This document shows positions 33,250 to 42,271 of a stretch of DNA of 46,154 nt, one piece after another. A program made the position numbers and the translations under genes. The stretch is from Lachnoclostridium sp. GTDB lineage: Bacteria; Bacillota; Clostridia; Lachnospirales; Lachnospiraceae. Below the pieces are notes generated by a model. The model ran no database searches and was not told the DNA's origin. It worked only from the letters and a program-made list of their open reading frames with translations. The stretch lies in NCBI GenBank assembly GCA_023665475.1, contig JAMPEB010000022.1:1-46154 (forward strand), given 5' to 3'. The first letter of the stretch is position 1. The number at the start of each line of letters is the position of its first letter.

Positions 33250-33660
33250 ATGGGAAGACACGAGTTACGAGAGCATATTTTCAAACTTCTTTTTCGGATA
33301 GAATTTAATGATATGGAAGATATGCCGGAGCAGGTGCGGCTGTTTTTAGAAGACAGCGAAAGTATAAAATCCGAAAAGGATGCAGCGTACATTGAGGATA
33401 AATATCAAAAGATATCGGAGAAGCTTTCCGAGATAGACGGGATAATCAATCAATATGCCGAAGGCTGGGATATCACCAGAATGGGCAAGGTGGAAGTTAC
33501 TGTCCTGAGGCTTGCCGTATATGAAATTCTTTTTGATGATAATATCCCCGGCAGTGTTGCCATTAACGAGGCGGTGGAGATTGCAAAGCAGTACGGTCAG
33601 GAAAATTCAGGCGGTTTCGTGAATGCGGTTCTCGCCAAAATAGTAAAGCTGGGTGATTGA
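33250..33660 (+). CDS. nusB: Transcription antitermination factor NusB
   Basis: A 136-residue helical RNA-binding protein that with NusE (S10) promotes rRNA antitermination. The N-terminal RHELREHIFKLLFRIEF and the later AVYEILFDDNIPGSVAINEAVEIAKQYG (conserved P-x-S/G-V-x-INEAVELAK) are diagnostic. The frame opens at a TTG (33229), but the ATG at 33250 gives the usual MGRRxxRE-type start. The stop overlaps the xseA start by 8 bases. Confidence 0.96.
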   Translation: MGRHELREHIFKLLFRIEFNDMEDMPEQVRLFLEDSESIKSEKDAAYIEDKYQKISEKLSEIDGIINQYAEGWDITRMGKVEVTVLRLAVYEILFDDNIPGSVAINEAVEIAKQYGQENSGGFVNAVLAKIVKLGD

Positions 33661-34873
33661 AATTCGGAGCATATATACAGTAGGTCAACTGAATTCTTAT
33701 ATTAAAAATATGTTCACGCAGGATTATTTGTTACAGGCTCTTTTTGTCAAAGGAGAGGTTAGTAACTGCAAGTATCATTCCTCTGGACATATTTATTTTA
33801 CTTTAAAGGATTCTAAGGGAACGGTGAACTGCGTGATGTTTGCCGGCAATCGGCAGGGGCTTTCTTTTCGACTTTGCGAAGGGCAGCAGGTGATTGTGGG
33901 CGGCACGGTGGATGTGTATGAGCGGGACGGCAAATACCAGCTTTATGCCAAGCAGATTGTGTTGGACGGCGCAGGTCTTCTTTATGAAAAGTATGAGCAG
34001 TTAAAGAGAGAGTTGGAGGAATCGGGAATGTTTGCCCGGGAGTACAAACAGCCCATTCCCAAATATATAAAGACTTTGGGTGTAGTTACGGCGGATACGG
34101 GAGCGGCAGTCCGGGATATTATTCAGATTGCCTCCAGAAGGAATCCTTATGTGCAGATTATCCTTTATCCGGCTATTGTGCAGGGTGAAGCGGCGGCAAA
34201 AAGTATTGTGGCAGGCATCCGCGCGCTGGACAACTACGGTGTGGATGTGATAATTGTGGGCCGTGGCGGCGGTTCCATAGAAGATTTGTGGGCATTTAAC
34301 GAGAGGGAAGTGGCACAGGCAATATTTGACTGTATGACTCCCATTATTTCTGCGGTGGGGCATGAGACCGATACCACGATTGCGGATTATGTGGCGGATT
34401 TGAGGGCACCGACTCCTTCTGCGGCTGCGGAGCTCGCGGTGGCGGATATCAGGGATGTTCTGGAGGATTTGGAAGCTTATAAAAGCAGTCTGGAGAAGCT
34501 GATGCGGAGGCGGCTGCAATCGGGCAGGGAGCATATCAGACAGTATGAAATGCGGATTGGCTATCTAAGTCCCGAAAGGCGCATCAGGGACAGGAAAATG
34601 CAGTGCGCACAGGCGGAGGAACGCCTGCGGAAGCTCATGAAAGAGGTTCTTTTATATAAAAGGCAGGAGTTTGCCCTGTATATGGAGCGAATGAAAGGAT
34701 TATCACCCATACAGAAGTTAAACAGCGGATTTTCCTATGTGGAAGATGAAAAAGGTAAAAATATCCGCTCCGTGAAACAGGTAAAAGAGGGACAGTCCGT
34801 GAAAATAAGAGTCAGCGACGGCATGATTTATGCGGATGTGACAGAGTTAGAAAGGGAGAAAGCCGATGAGTGA
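33653..34873 (+). CDS. xseA: Exodeoxyribonuclease VII large subunit
   Basis: A 406-residue nuclease subunit that degrades single-stranded DNA in both directions. An N-terminal OB-fold (YTVGQLNSYIKNMF, VKGEVSNCKYHSSGHIYF) is followed by the catalytic region with VGRGGGSIEDLWAFNERE and AVGHETDTTIADYVADLRAPTPSAAAE, and a C-terminal coiled coil. The start is a GTG overlapping the nusB stop. Its own stop overlaps xseB by 8 bases, showing coupled translation. Confidence 0.97.
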   Translation: MIEIRSIYTVGQLNSYIKNMFTQDYLLQALFVKGEVSNCKYHSSGHIYFTLKDSKGTVNCVMFAGNRQGLSFRLCEGQQVIVGGTVDVYERDGKYQLYAKQIVLDGAGLLYEKYEQLKRELEESGMFAREYKQPIPKYIKTLGVVTADTGAAVRDIIQIASRRNPYVQIILYPAIVQGEAAAKSIVAGIRALDNYGVDVIIVGRGGGSIEDLWAFNEREVAQAIFDCMTPIISAVGHETDTTIADYVADLRAPTPSAAAELAVADIRDVLEDLEAYKSSLEKLMRRRLQSGREHIRQYEMRIGYLSPERRIRDRKMQCAQAEERLRKLMKEVLLYKRQEFALYMERMKGLSPIQKLNSGFSYVEDEKGKNIRSVKQVKEGQSVKIRVSDGMIYADVTELEREKADE

Positions 34874-35099
34874 TGCTACGGAAAAACAGTCAAAGAAGTC
34901 AGAACAGCTAAGTCTGGAAGAAAATTTTGCCAAGCTGGATAAGACCATAGAGCAGTTGGAATCGGATGATATTTCCCTTGAGGATGCATTTAAGGCGTAT
35001 AGTGAGGGAATGGCGGTTTTAAAGGTCTGTAACGATCAGATAGACAGAGTGGAGAAAAAGGTGCTTAAGCTGACGCAGGAAGGCGGTCTGGAAGAATAA
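34866..35099 (+). CDS. xseB: Exodeoxyribonuclease VII small subunit
   Basis: A 77-residue small subunit with the typical SLEENFAKLDKTIEQLE and EDAFKAYSEGMAVLK sequence, both helical and binding the coiled coil of the large subunit. GGGAGAAAGCCG precedes its ATG inside xseA. The length and place in the operon are standard. Confidence 0.96.
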   Translation: MSDATEKQSKKSEQLSLEENFAKLDKTIEQLESDDISLEDAFKAYSEGMAVLKVCNDQIDRVEKKVLKLTQEGGLEE

Positions 35100-35117
35100 G
35101 GCGGCATGGAGGATATT

Positions 35118-36029
35118 ATGGAAGAGCAGGAATTTCAGGGACTTTTGCAGAAAAAGACCATAGAGATAGAAAATATCGTAAAAAGATATCTGCCAAAGGA
35201 GGAAGGCCATCAGAAAACAGTTCTGGAAGCCATGAACTACAGCCTTATGGCAGGGGGAAAACGCCTGCGCCCCATGTTTATGCAGGAAACTTATCGGATG
35301 TTCGGCGGAAGCGGTAATATAGTGGAGCCTTTTATGGCGGCGCTTGAGATGATTCATACTTATTCGCTGGTGCACGATGACTTGCCGGCGATGGATAACG
35401 ATGAATACCGCAGAGGAAAGAAGACCACCTGGAAGGTTTATGGCGACGGCATGGGAATCCTTGCGGGGGACGGACTGTTAAATTATGCTTTTGAAACGGC
35501 GGTTTCCGCCTTTGAAATCGCAGACGCTTCTTTGGAATCCTATAGCCGGATTGCAAAAGCGCTTGGGGTGCTTGCAAAAAAAGCAGGCGTTTATGGCATG
35601 ATCGGAGGACAGACTGCGGATATCGAGGCGGAGAAGCAGGAGGAGCCTTTGACAAAAGAGCAGTTGCTTTTTATCCATGAAAACAAGACGGCGGCATTAA
35701 TCCAGACGGCTATGATGGTGGGTGCCATTCTTGCAGGGGCAAAAGAGCAGGATGTTGCCGCTATGGAAAAATGCGCTTATAATGTGGGCATTGCTTTTCA
35801 GATTCAGGACGATATATTGGATGTGACGGGGGATAGCAGCGAACTTGGTAAACCTACGGGAAGTGACGCTCAGAATCATAAGCAGACCTATGTGACCATA
35901 AACGGTCTGGAGAAATCCCGGCAGGATGTGGCGGGGCTTTCCGAAGAGGCCGTGGCGATATTGGAAGGTTTTTCGGGGAATGAATTTTTAAAGCAATTAA
36001 TCTTAAACTTGATTCACCGCAGGAAATAG
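35118..36029 (+). CDS. ispA: Polyprenyl (farnesyl/geranyl) diphosphate synthase
   Basis: A 303-residue isoprenoid enzyme that condenses isopentenyl diphosphate with allylic diphosphates. The first aspartate-rich motif is HDDLPAMDND and the second is FQIQDDILDVTGD, with GGKRLRPMF ahead of them for substrate binding. In this family the bulky residues before the first motif set the product length; farnesyl diphosphate is likely. It sits next to dxs, giving a short MEP/isoprenoid pair. Two starts are possible: ATG 35106, or ATG 35118 with GGAGG 5 bases upstream, preferred here. Confidence 0.94.
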   Translation: MEEQEFQGLLQKKTIEIENIVKRYLPKEEGHQKTVLEAMNYSLMAGGKRLRPMFMQETYRMFGGSGNIVEPFMAALEMIHTYSLVHDDLPAMDNDEYRRGKKTTWKVYGDGMGILAGDGLLNYAFETAVSAFEIADASLESYSRIAKALGVLAKKAGVYGMIGGQTADIEAEKQEEPLTKEQLLFIHENKTAALIQTAMMVGAILAGAKEQDVAAMEKCAYNVGIAFQIQDDILDVTGDSSELGKPTGSDAQNHKQTYVTINGLEKSRQDVAGLSEEAVAILEGFSGNEFLKQLILNLIHRRK

Positions 36030-36071
36030 TCGCTGCCACAAGCTGTTTTCAAGCGGAAATGAGGAAAAATT

Positions 36072-37928
36072 ATGTTTTTAGAACAGATTGAAAATCCCAA
36101 TGATATTAAGAAGATTGACAAGGCGGACTATGAAGCGCTGGCAGAGGAAATCAGGCAGTTTCTTATAGAGAAAATCAGCGTTACGGGAGGGCATCTGGGT
36201 TCCAATCTGGGTGCGGTGGAGCTTACCATGGCGTTGCATTTGTCGCTGAATCTGCCGGAGGATAAGATTATCTGGGATGTGGGACATCAGTCCTATACTC
36301 ATAAATTATTGAGCGGCCGGAAGGACGGATTCGACTGTCTGCGCCAGTTTCATGGCATGAGCGGATTTCCCAAACGAAAAGAGAGTAATTTTGACGCTTT
36401 TGACACAGGACACAGCTCCACTTCTATTTCTGCGGGATTGGGGCTCGTGAAAGCCAGAGATATCAAGGGCGAGACAAACACCGTGGTTTCCGTAATCGGT
36501 GACGGTTCCCTCACGGGAGGCATGGCGTACGAGGCGCTTAACAATGCCTCAAAATTGGAAACCAATTTTATTATTATTTTAAACGACAATAATATGTCTA
36601 TTTCCGAGAATGTGGGCGGGATGTCCAAATATTTGAACAATATCCGTACCGCCAGCAGTTATCTGGACTTAAAAAGCGGAGTGTATAATGCCTTAAAAGG
36701 AACTCCCAGAGGGGACAACATGGTCAGCCGCATCCGTAAGGTGAAGAGCAGTTTTAAACAACTGGTGATACCGGGGATGTTTTTTGAGGATATAGGAATC
36801 ACTTATCTGGGACCTGTGGATGGGCATGATGTTGAGGAATTGACAAAGCTGCTACAGGTGGCAAAGAGAGTCAAAGGGGCAGTGTTGATTCATGCTATGA
36901 CCCACAAAGGAAAAGGCTATGGACCTGCGGAGCGTCACCCTGCAAGATTCCATGGAGCGGAGCCTTTTGATATTGAGACGGGACTTCCTTCCCATCCGAG
37001 GACGGTGGCAAATTACACGGATATTTTTTCCACCGTGATGTGCAAGTTAGGACAGCGTGATGAAAGGATTGTGGCAATCACGGCGGCAATGCCGGACGGA
37101 ACGGGGTTAAAGCGCTTCCGCAACATGTATCCGGAGAGGTTTTTTGATGTGGGGATTGCGGAGGAGCATGCCGTTACTTTTGCGGCGGGACTTGCGGCAG
37201 GCGGACTGAAACCCATTGTAGCGGTGTATTCCTCTTTTTTACAGAGAGCCTATGACCAGATTCTGCACGATGTATGTATTCAGAACCTTCCGGTTATCTT
37301 TGCCATAGACAGGGCAGGACTTGTGGGAAGTGACGGGGAAACCCATCAGGGAATATTTGATTTTACATATCTTTCGGGAATTCCCAATATGCATATCTGC
37401 GCTCCCAAGAACAAATGGGAGTTGTCCGATATGCTGAAATTTGCGGTGGAGCTGGAAGCTCCCATTGCCATCCGCTATCCGAGGGGAACTGCGTATGCAG
37501 GCTTAAAGGAGCATCGGGCGCGGATTGAACTGGGAAAGGCAGAGTGGATTTACCGGGAGAAAGGAATTGCCCTGTTTGCGGTGGGCAGTATGGTTAAGAC
37601 GGCGGAGTCTGTCAGGGACGGCTTAAAGGAGAAGGGGTATGAGGTAAGTCTTGTCAATGCCCGGTTTGTAAAGCCCATCGACGAAGACGCCGTGCTGGAT
37701 GCCTGCAGAGAGCATGATTTTATCGTCACCATGGAGGAAAATGTGGCAAGCGGCGGATTTGGGGAGAAGGTGCTTGACTGTATCAACCGCCATGAGAAAA
37801 GAAATAAAATTTTGAATATCTGTATTCCCGACGCTTATGTGGAGCACGGAAATGTAGAACTTTTAAAACAAGAAATAGAGATTGATGCAGACAGCATTAC
37901 GAGGCGCATTTTGGAGATTGTGGCTTAG
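36072..37928 (+). CDS. dxs: 1-deoxy-D-xylulose-5-phosphate synthase
   Basis: A 618-residue thiamine diphosphate enzyme that makes DXP from pyruvate and glyceraldehyde-3-phosphate, the first step of the MEP isoprenoid pathway. Motifs in order: GGHLGSNLGAVELTMALH, DVGHQSYTHKLLSGR, the ThDP-binding GDGSLTGGMAYEALNNAS, then DVGIAEEHAVTFAAGLA, RAGLVGSDGETHQG, and a transketolase C-terminal domain. It is full length. It belongs to the operon, with 42 bases after ispA. Confidence 0.98.
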   Translation: MFLEQIENPNDIKKIDKADYEALAEEIRQFLIEKISVTGGHLGSNLGAVELTMALHLSLNLPEDKIIWDVGHQSYTHKLLSGRKDGFDCLRQFHGMSGFPKRKESNFDAFDTGHSSTSISAGLGLVKARDIKGETNTVVSVIGDGSLTGGMAYEALNNASKLETNFIIILNDNNMSISENVGGMSKYLNNIRTASSYLDLKSGVYNALKGTPRGDNMVSRIRKVKSSFKQLVIPGMFFEDIGITYLGPVDGHDVEELTKLLQVAKRVKGAVLIHAMTHKGKGYGPAERHPARFHGAEPFDIETGLPSHPRTVANYTDIFSTVMCKLGQRDERIVAITAAMPDGTGLKRFRNMYPERFFDVGIAEEHAVTFAAGLAAGGLKPIVAVYSSFLQRAYDQILHDVCIQNLPVIFAIDRAGLVGSDGETHQGIFDFTYLSGIPNMHICAPKNKWELSDMLKFAVELEAPIAIRYPRGTAYAGLKEHRARIELGKAEWIYREKGIALFAVGSMVKTAESVRDGLKEKGYEVSLVNARFVKPIDEDAVLDACREHDFIVTMEENVASGGFGEKVLDCINRHEKRNKILNICIPDAYVEHGNVELLKQEIEIDADSITRRILEIVA

Positions 37929-37947
37929 GATGCATACGGAGGATGGC

Positions 37948-38832
37948 ATGAAGGAACGGTTGGATGTCATTTTGGTGGAAAGGGGATACGCCCCTTCAAG
38001 AGAAAAGGCAAAAGCCATCATTATGTCAGGAAATGTATATGTGAATGGGCAGAAGGAGGATAAGGCGGGAACCGCTTTTGACATTGACAAAATCAAACAG
38101 CTTGAAGTAAGGGGCAGCGCCTTAAAGTATGTAAGCAGAGGAGGACTTAAGCTGGAGAAGGCCATGAAAATATGGCAGTTTGCGCTACAGAACCGGATTT
38201 GTATGGATATCGGCGCTTCCACGGGAGGATTTACGGATTGTATGCTGCAAAACGGCGCAGAAAAGGTTTATGCGGTGGATGTGGGTCACGGACAATTGGC
38301 GTGGAAATTAAGAAACGATGAGAGGGTCGTCTGTATGGAACAGACAAATTTCCGTTATCTGACAAGGGAAGAGATAGAGGATGATTTAGATTTTGCCAGT
38401 GTGGATGTGTCCTTTATCTCCCTGACTAAAATTTTGCTTCCGGCGCTTAGGCTTTTAAAAGAAGAAGGGCAGATGGTGTGCCTGATTAAACCTCAGTTTG
38501 AGACGGACAGGGAGAAGGTAGGAAAAAACGGTGTGGTGAGAGACCCCAAGGTGCATAAAGAGGTCATACATAAAGTGATTGATTTTGCGGACAGTATAGG
38601 TTTTGAGGTATTGCATCTGGATTATTCCCCTATTAAAGGGCCGGAAGGAAATATAGAATATCTGTTACATCTTAGGAAAAGAAAGAATCTGCCGGAGGAG
38701 ACCATACACCTGACAGAGCAGGAAGCACAGGAAAGACTATGGCAGATGATATCGGAAAAAAACGGATTGTCCCATGAAGAAGTCTGGAAGCAGCGGATAG
38801 AAGATACGGTAAGGGATTCTCATAGTTTATAG
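37948..38832 (+). CDS. tlyA: TlyA family rRNA 2'-O-methyltransferase / hemolysin-like
   Basis: A 294-residue RNA methyltransferase. An N-terminal S4 domain (ERLDVILVERGYAPSREKAKA) is followed by a FtsJ-like Rossmann domain with MDIGASTGGFTDCMLQNGA (SAM site) and the catalytic SFISLTKILLPAL and LIKPQFE regions. In Mycobacterium and Campylobacter the protein methylates 16S/23S rRNA. Upstream frame starts exist within dxs, but GGAGG lies 5 bases before the ATG at 37948. Confidence 0.94.
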   Translation: MKERLDVILVERGYAPSREKAKAIIMSGNVYVNGQKEDKAGTAFDIDKIKQLEVRGSALKYVSRGGLKLEKAMKIWQFALQNRICMDIGASTGGFTDCMLQNGAEKVYAVDVGHGQLAWKLRNDERVVCMEQTNFRYLTREEIEDDLDFASVDVSFISLTKILLPALRLLKEEGQMVCLIKPQFETDREKVGKNGVVRDPKVHKEVIHKVIDFADSIGFEVLHLDYSPIKGPEGNIEYLLHLRKRKNLPEETIHLTEQEAQERLWQMISEKNGLSHEEVWKQRIEDTVRDSHSL

Positions 38833-38924
38833 AAGCATCATATAATAAACCAAGATATGTTATACATTTTGAACGGCACATGTTTTCATTAACGAGTATA
38901 AATTGCAGGGAAGGGAGAGAGCAT

Positions 38925-39791
38925 ATGAGGCATTTTTTGATTTATTCCAACAAGTATAAGGACAAAAATCTTCAGATTACCAACCGTGCGGTAAGTCATC
39001 TGGAGAGGAAAGGGCGAAAAGTCACTTTAAAGGTGAAAGAGGCCGATTGGAAGGCGGAAACCTGTGAGGAAAGCGAGGAAGCAAAGAACATTCCCAATGA
39101 TGTGGATTGTATTCTGGTGCTGGGAGGGGACGGCACGGTACTACAGGCTGCCAGAGAAACCAAGAAATTACATATTCCCATTATCGGAGTAAACCTCGGC
39201 ACTTTGGGGTATATGACGGAGATTGAGCCGGAGGATTTGGAAGAGGCATTGGACCGGCTGATGGATGGGAACTATGAACAGGAAAGCCGTATGATGTTAA
39301 ACGGCAAAGTGTATTTTGAAGACAGGACTGAGGACGAAGGCTGGGCATTAAACGATATTGTTATTTCCAGAAGCGGCTCCCTGCAGATTATCCATTTTAA
39401 TATTTATGTCAACGGACAGTTTCTGCATGATTACAAGGCGGACGGTATGATTGTCACCACTCCCACCGGCTCTACGGGTTATAATCTGTCCGCAGGGGGA
39501 CCTTTGGTGGAGCCCAGGGCAAAATTGATTACCATGACCCCCATCTGTCCGCATTCCTTAAATCAGAGAAGCATTATTCTGTCCCCCGAGGATGTGATAG
39601 AAATTGAAATTCCGCCCATCAGGGGCAATATGTCGCAGGATGTGGAGGCGAATTTTGACGGAAGTCACAAGATTGCCATGCGCACGGGGGACCGTATCCG
39701 CATTGTGCAGTCGGAAAAGACCACAGAATTTTTGCAGTTGAATCAGGTGAGTTTCCTTGAGGTACTGAACCGGAAGATGCGGGAATGGTAA
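38925..39791 (+). CDS. nadK: NAD kinase
   Basis: A 288-residue enzyme that phosphorylates NAD to NADP. LVLGGDGTVLQAAR (the GGDGT motif), GVNLGTLGYMTEIEPED, and GSTGYNLSAGGPLVEP with the catalytic region are present. GGGAGAGAGC precedes the ATG at 38925; an open frame upstream has no ribosome site. It lies 92 bases after tlyA, with no promoter needed, and leads directly into argR. Confidence 0.97.
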   Translation: MRHFLIYSNKYKDKNLQITNRAVSHLERKGRKVTLKVKEADWKAETCEESEEAKNIPNDVDCILVLGGDGTVLQAARETKKLHIPIIGVNLGTLGYMTEIEPEDLEEALDRLMDGNYEQESRMMLNGKVYFEDRTEDEGWALNDIVISRSGSLQIIHFNIYVNGQFLHDYKADGMIVTTPTGSTGYNLSAGGPLVEPRAKLITMTPICPHSLNQRSIILSPEDVIEIEIPPIRGNMSQDVEANFDGSHKIAMRTGDRIRIVQSEKTTEFLQLNQVSFLEVLNRKMREW

Positions 39792-39797
39792 AAGGGC

Positions 39798-40250
39798 ATG
39801 AAGAAAAGCAGGCAGCAGAAAATTATTGAAATTATTGAAAACTGTCAGGTGGAGACTCAGGAAGCTCTGGTGGAACATCTGAAAAGGGAAGGCTTTGAAG
39901 TAACGCAGGCCACCGTATCCCGGGATATCAGAGAGCTCAAGCTGTCCAAGGTTCCTGTGGGTGAGGACAGACAAAAATATGTTGTATTAAAGCAGGAGGA
40001 CCGTTTTCTGGAGGATAAATACAGCAGGGTGCTGCGGGATGGATTTTCCTCCATGGATATGGCGCAGAACATTTTGGTGATAAAAACCGTATCGGGAATG
40101 GCAATGGCCGTAGCGGCAGCCGTTGACGCCCTGAAATTTCCTGAAGTAGTGGGATGCATTGCGGGAGATGATACGATTATGGTGGCGGTTCGCACGGTGG
40201 AAGAAACGAAAAAGCTGATGAACAAAATTCATGCAATGATTGAGAAGTGA
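39798..40250 (+). CDS. argR: Arginine repressor ArgR/AhrC
   Basis: A 150-residue regulator with an N-terminal winged helix (SRQQKIIEIIENCQVETQEAL, then QATVSRDIRELKLSKVP) and a C-terminal arginine-binding hexamerisation domain (VVGCIAGDDTIMVAVRTVEE). The conserved TVSRDIRELxLxK DNA-binding motif is intact. In clostridia it sits between nadK and recN, as here. It lies 7 bases after nadK; its ribosome site AAAAGGGC is very close to the ATG. Confidence 0.97.
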   Translation: MKKSRQQKIIEIIENCQVETQEALVEHLKREGFEVTQATVSRDIRELKLSKVPVGEDRQKYVVLKQEDRFLEDKYSRVLRDGFSSMDMAQNILVIKTVSGMAMAVAAAVDALKFPEVVGCIAGDDTIMVAVRTVEETKKLMNKIHAMIEK

Positions 40251-40341
40251 AAGCTGTTGCAGACGATTATGTACCATACAGTCAGACTGTCCGGGCAGAC
40301 AGAGGCAAAGATATCGGAGAAGGTACATAAGGAGAAAAAAT

Positions 40342-42039
40342 ATGTTACAAAGTTTAAGGGTAAAAAATCTGGCATTGATGGAGGAAACTGAGGTGGAATT
40401 CGGCTCCGGCCTCAATATTTTGACAGGGGAAACCGGTGCGGGGAAATCCCTGCTCATCGGCTCCGTGAATCTGGCTCTGGGAGGCAAATTTGAAAAGGAG
40501 ATGCTGAGGCAGGGCGCACAAAGCGCTTATGTGGAGCTGGTCTTTTCCGATAAAAGTGAGAAGCTGTCGGAAAAATTAAAAAGCATGGAGCTTGAGGAGG
40601 AAGAGGACGGAACCGTTATTATCAGCCGAAAGCTGCAGGCGGGGAAGAGTATCTGCAGAATCAACGGCGAAACGGTGACGGCAAAACAGATAAAAGAATT
40701 GGCGGAGACGCTGATTGACATTCACGGTCAGCATGAACATCAATCCCTTTTAAATAAAAACAAACATAGGGAGATTTTGGATGCTTATTGCGGAGAGACC
40801 GCAGAAAAGGCAAAGGAGGAAGCGGCGAGGCTCTGGAGCCGCTGCCGGGAACTAAGGCGGGAGCTTGAAGAGGAATCCATGGACGAAGTTTCAAAGGAAA
40901 AGGAACAGTCCCTTGCCGAGTTTGAATATAGGGAGATTGCGGAGGCGCAGCTTGTGTCGGGCGAGGATGAAAAGCTGGAGAAGCAATACCGCATTATGGC
41001 AAACAGCAGAAAGATTATGGAGGCTCTTTCCGAGAGCTATCAGTATACGGGAAGCGATACCCCAAACGGTGCAAGTAATGCCTTAAGCCATGCCCTGCGC
41101 ACCTTAAGGGGCGTTTCTTCCTATGATGAAAAGCTGGAGGAGTTGGAGAGACAGCTTGCGGAAGCGGATAATCTTTTGGCGGATTATAATCGGGATGTTG
41201 CAGAGTATATGGGCTGTTGTGAGTTTGACGGGGAAGATTTTGAACGCACGGAAGAAAGACTGAATACCATCAATCATTTAAAAGGAAAATACGGCGATAC
41301 CATAGAAGAGGTATTGGCTTACGGGGAATCCAGACAGCAGCTTTTGGAGAAACTTTCCGATTATGATGCATATATTGAAAAATTGAATGCAAAGCTGAAA
41401 GAGGCGGAGGAAGAATTGGAGGCTGCATGCGCAAAACTGTCGGAAATCAGACGGAAAAATGCGGGAAAGCTTACGCTTTTATTAAAAGAAGCAATGGTCA
41501 ATTTAAATTTTCTCACGGTAGAATTTGAGATTGCCGTAAAATCAGGGCAGCAGATTACCGCAAACGGCTATGATGAAGTGGAATTTTTGATTTCCACCAA
41601 TCCCGGCGAGGCGCTAAAGCCTCTAAATCAGGTGGCAAGCGGCGGTGAACTTTCCCGCGTTATGCTTGCCATAAAAACCGTTCTGTCCGGAAAGGACAGC
41701 ATAGATACCTTGATTTTTGATGAGATTGATGCAGGCATCAGCGGTCGTACCGCATGGCGGGTATCGGAGCAGTTAAGCAGAGTGGCAAAAGCCCATCAGG
41801 TTATCTGTATCACTCATCTGCCCCAGATTGCGGCAATGGCGGATACTCATTTTGTGATTGAAAAGAGCAGTACCGACAACAGCACCATAACGGACATTTC
41901 TCAGGTTGAAGGGGAGGAAAGTCTTGCAGAGCTTGCCAGACTTTTGGGAAGCGATGCGCTTACGGAAGCTGCTCTTGAAAATGCAAGACAGATGCGCAGT
42001 CAGGCGGTTGACTATAAGCAGAAACAGATATTTTCTTAA
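40342..42039 (+). CDS. recN: DNA repair protein RecN
   Basis: A 565-residue SMC-like ATPase for double-strand break repair. Walker A is LTGETGAGKSLLIGS, a DIHGQHEHQSLLN segment follows, then a long coiled coil (about residues 155-380) and a C-terminal lobe with NPGEALKPLNQVASGGELSR (signature) and LIFDEIDAGISGRTA (Walker B). Upstream in-frame start codons lie inside argR; AAGGAG 8 bases before the ATG at 40342 marks the start. A clear terminator follows, so recN may end one transcript. Confidence 0.97.
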   Translation: MLQSLRVKNLALMEETEVEFGSGLNILTGETGAGKSLLIGSVNLALGGKFEKEMLRQGAQSAYVELVFSDKSEKLSEKLKSMELEEEEDGTVIISRKLQAGKSICRINGETVTAKQIKELAETLIDIHGQHEHQSLLNKNKHREILDAYCGETAEKAKEEAARLWSRCRELRRELEEESMDEVSKEKEQSLAEFEYREIAEAQLVSGEDEKLEKQYRIMANSRKIMEALSESYQYTGSDTPNGASNALSHALRTLRGVSSYDEKLEELERQLAEADNLLADYNRDVAEYMGCCEFDGEDFERTEERLNTINHLKGKYGDTIEEVLAYGESRQQLLEKLSDYDAYIEKLNAKLKEAEEELEAACAKLSEIRRKNAGKLTLLLKEAMVNLNFLTVEFEIAVKSGQQITANGYDEVEFLISTNPGEALKPLNQVASGGELSRVMLAIKTVLSGKDSIDTLIFDEIDAGISGRTAWRVSEQLSRVAKAHQVICITHLPQIAAMADTHFVIEKSSTDNSTITDISQVEGEESLAELARLLGSDALTEAALENARQMRSQAVDYKQKQIFS

Positions 42040-42090
42040 ACTGCCAAAACCTTTCAAAATAATTTGATTTTCCCATAATTAAAAATCAGA

Positions 42091-42145
42091 AAATGCTACA
42101 TACTAGAATCCGTAGGAAGAATTTTAGTATGTGGCATTTTTGTTT
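42091..42145 (+). terminator. Intrinsic terminator after recN
   Basis: AAATGCTACATACTA (42091-42105) pairs with TAGTATGTGGCATTT (42125-42139), with one G-T pair, and is followed by TTTTTGTTT. It separates recN from spoIVB, so spoIVB probably has its own promoter in the remaining 125 bases. Confidence 0.88.
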
Positions 42146-42271
42146 GGTCAGGCATGAGGAAGCCGTTTGCGCTTATCATGTCGGATAAAGCGTAACTATT
42201 TGAAAACTGATAGGGAATTGGTCCAATAAAATGATTGGTTTCAAGCATAAGGGAAAGAATGGAGAAGCTGT

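Noticed and set aside
42176..42271. Sigma-G/sigma-F promoter before spoIVB
   Set aside because: Such control is expected from Bacillus, but no convincing -35/-10 pair was found in the space after the recN terminator.
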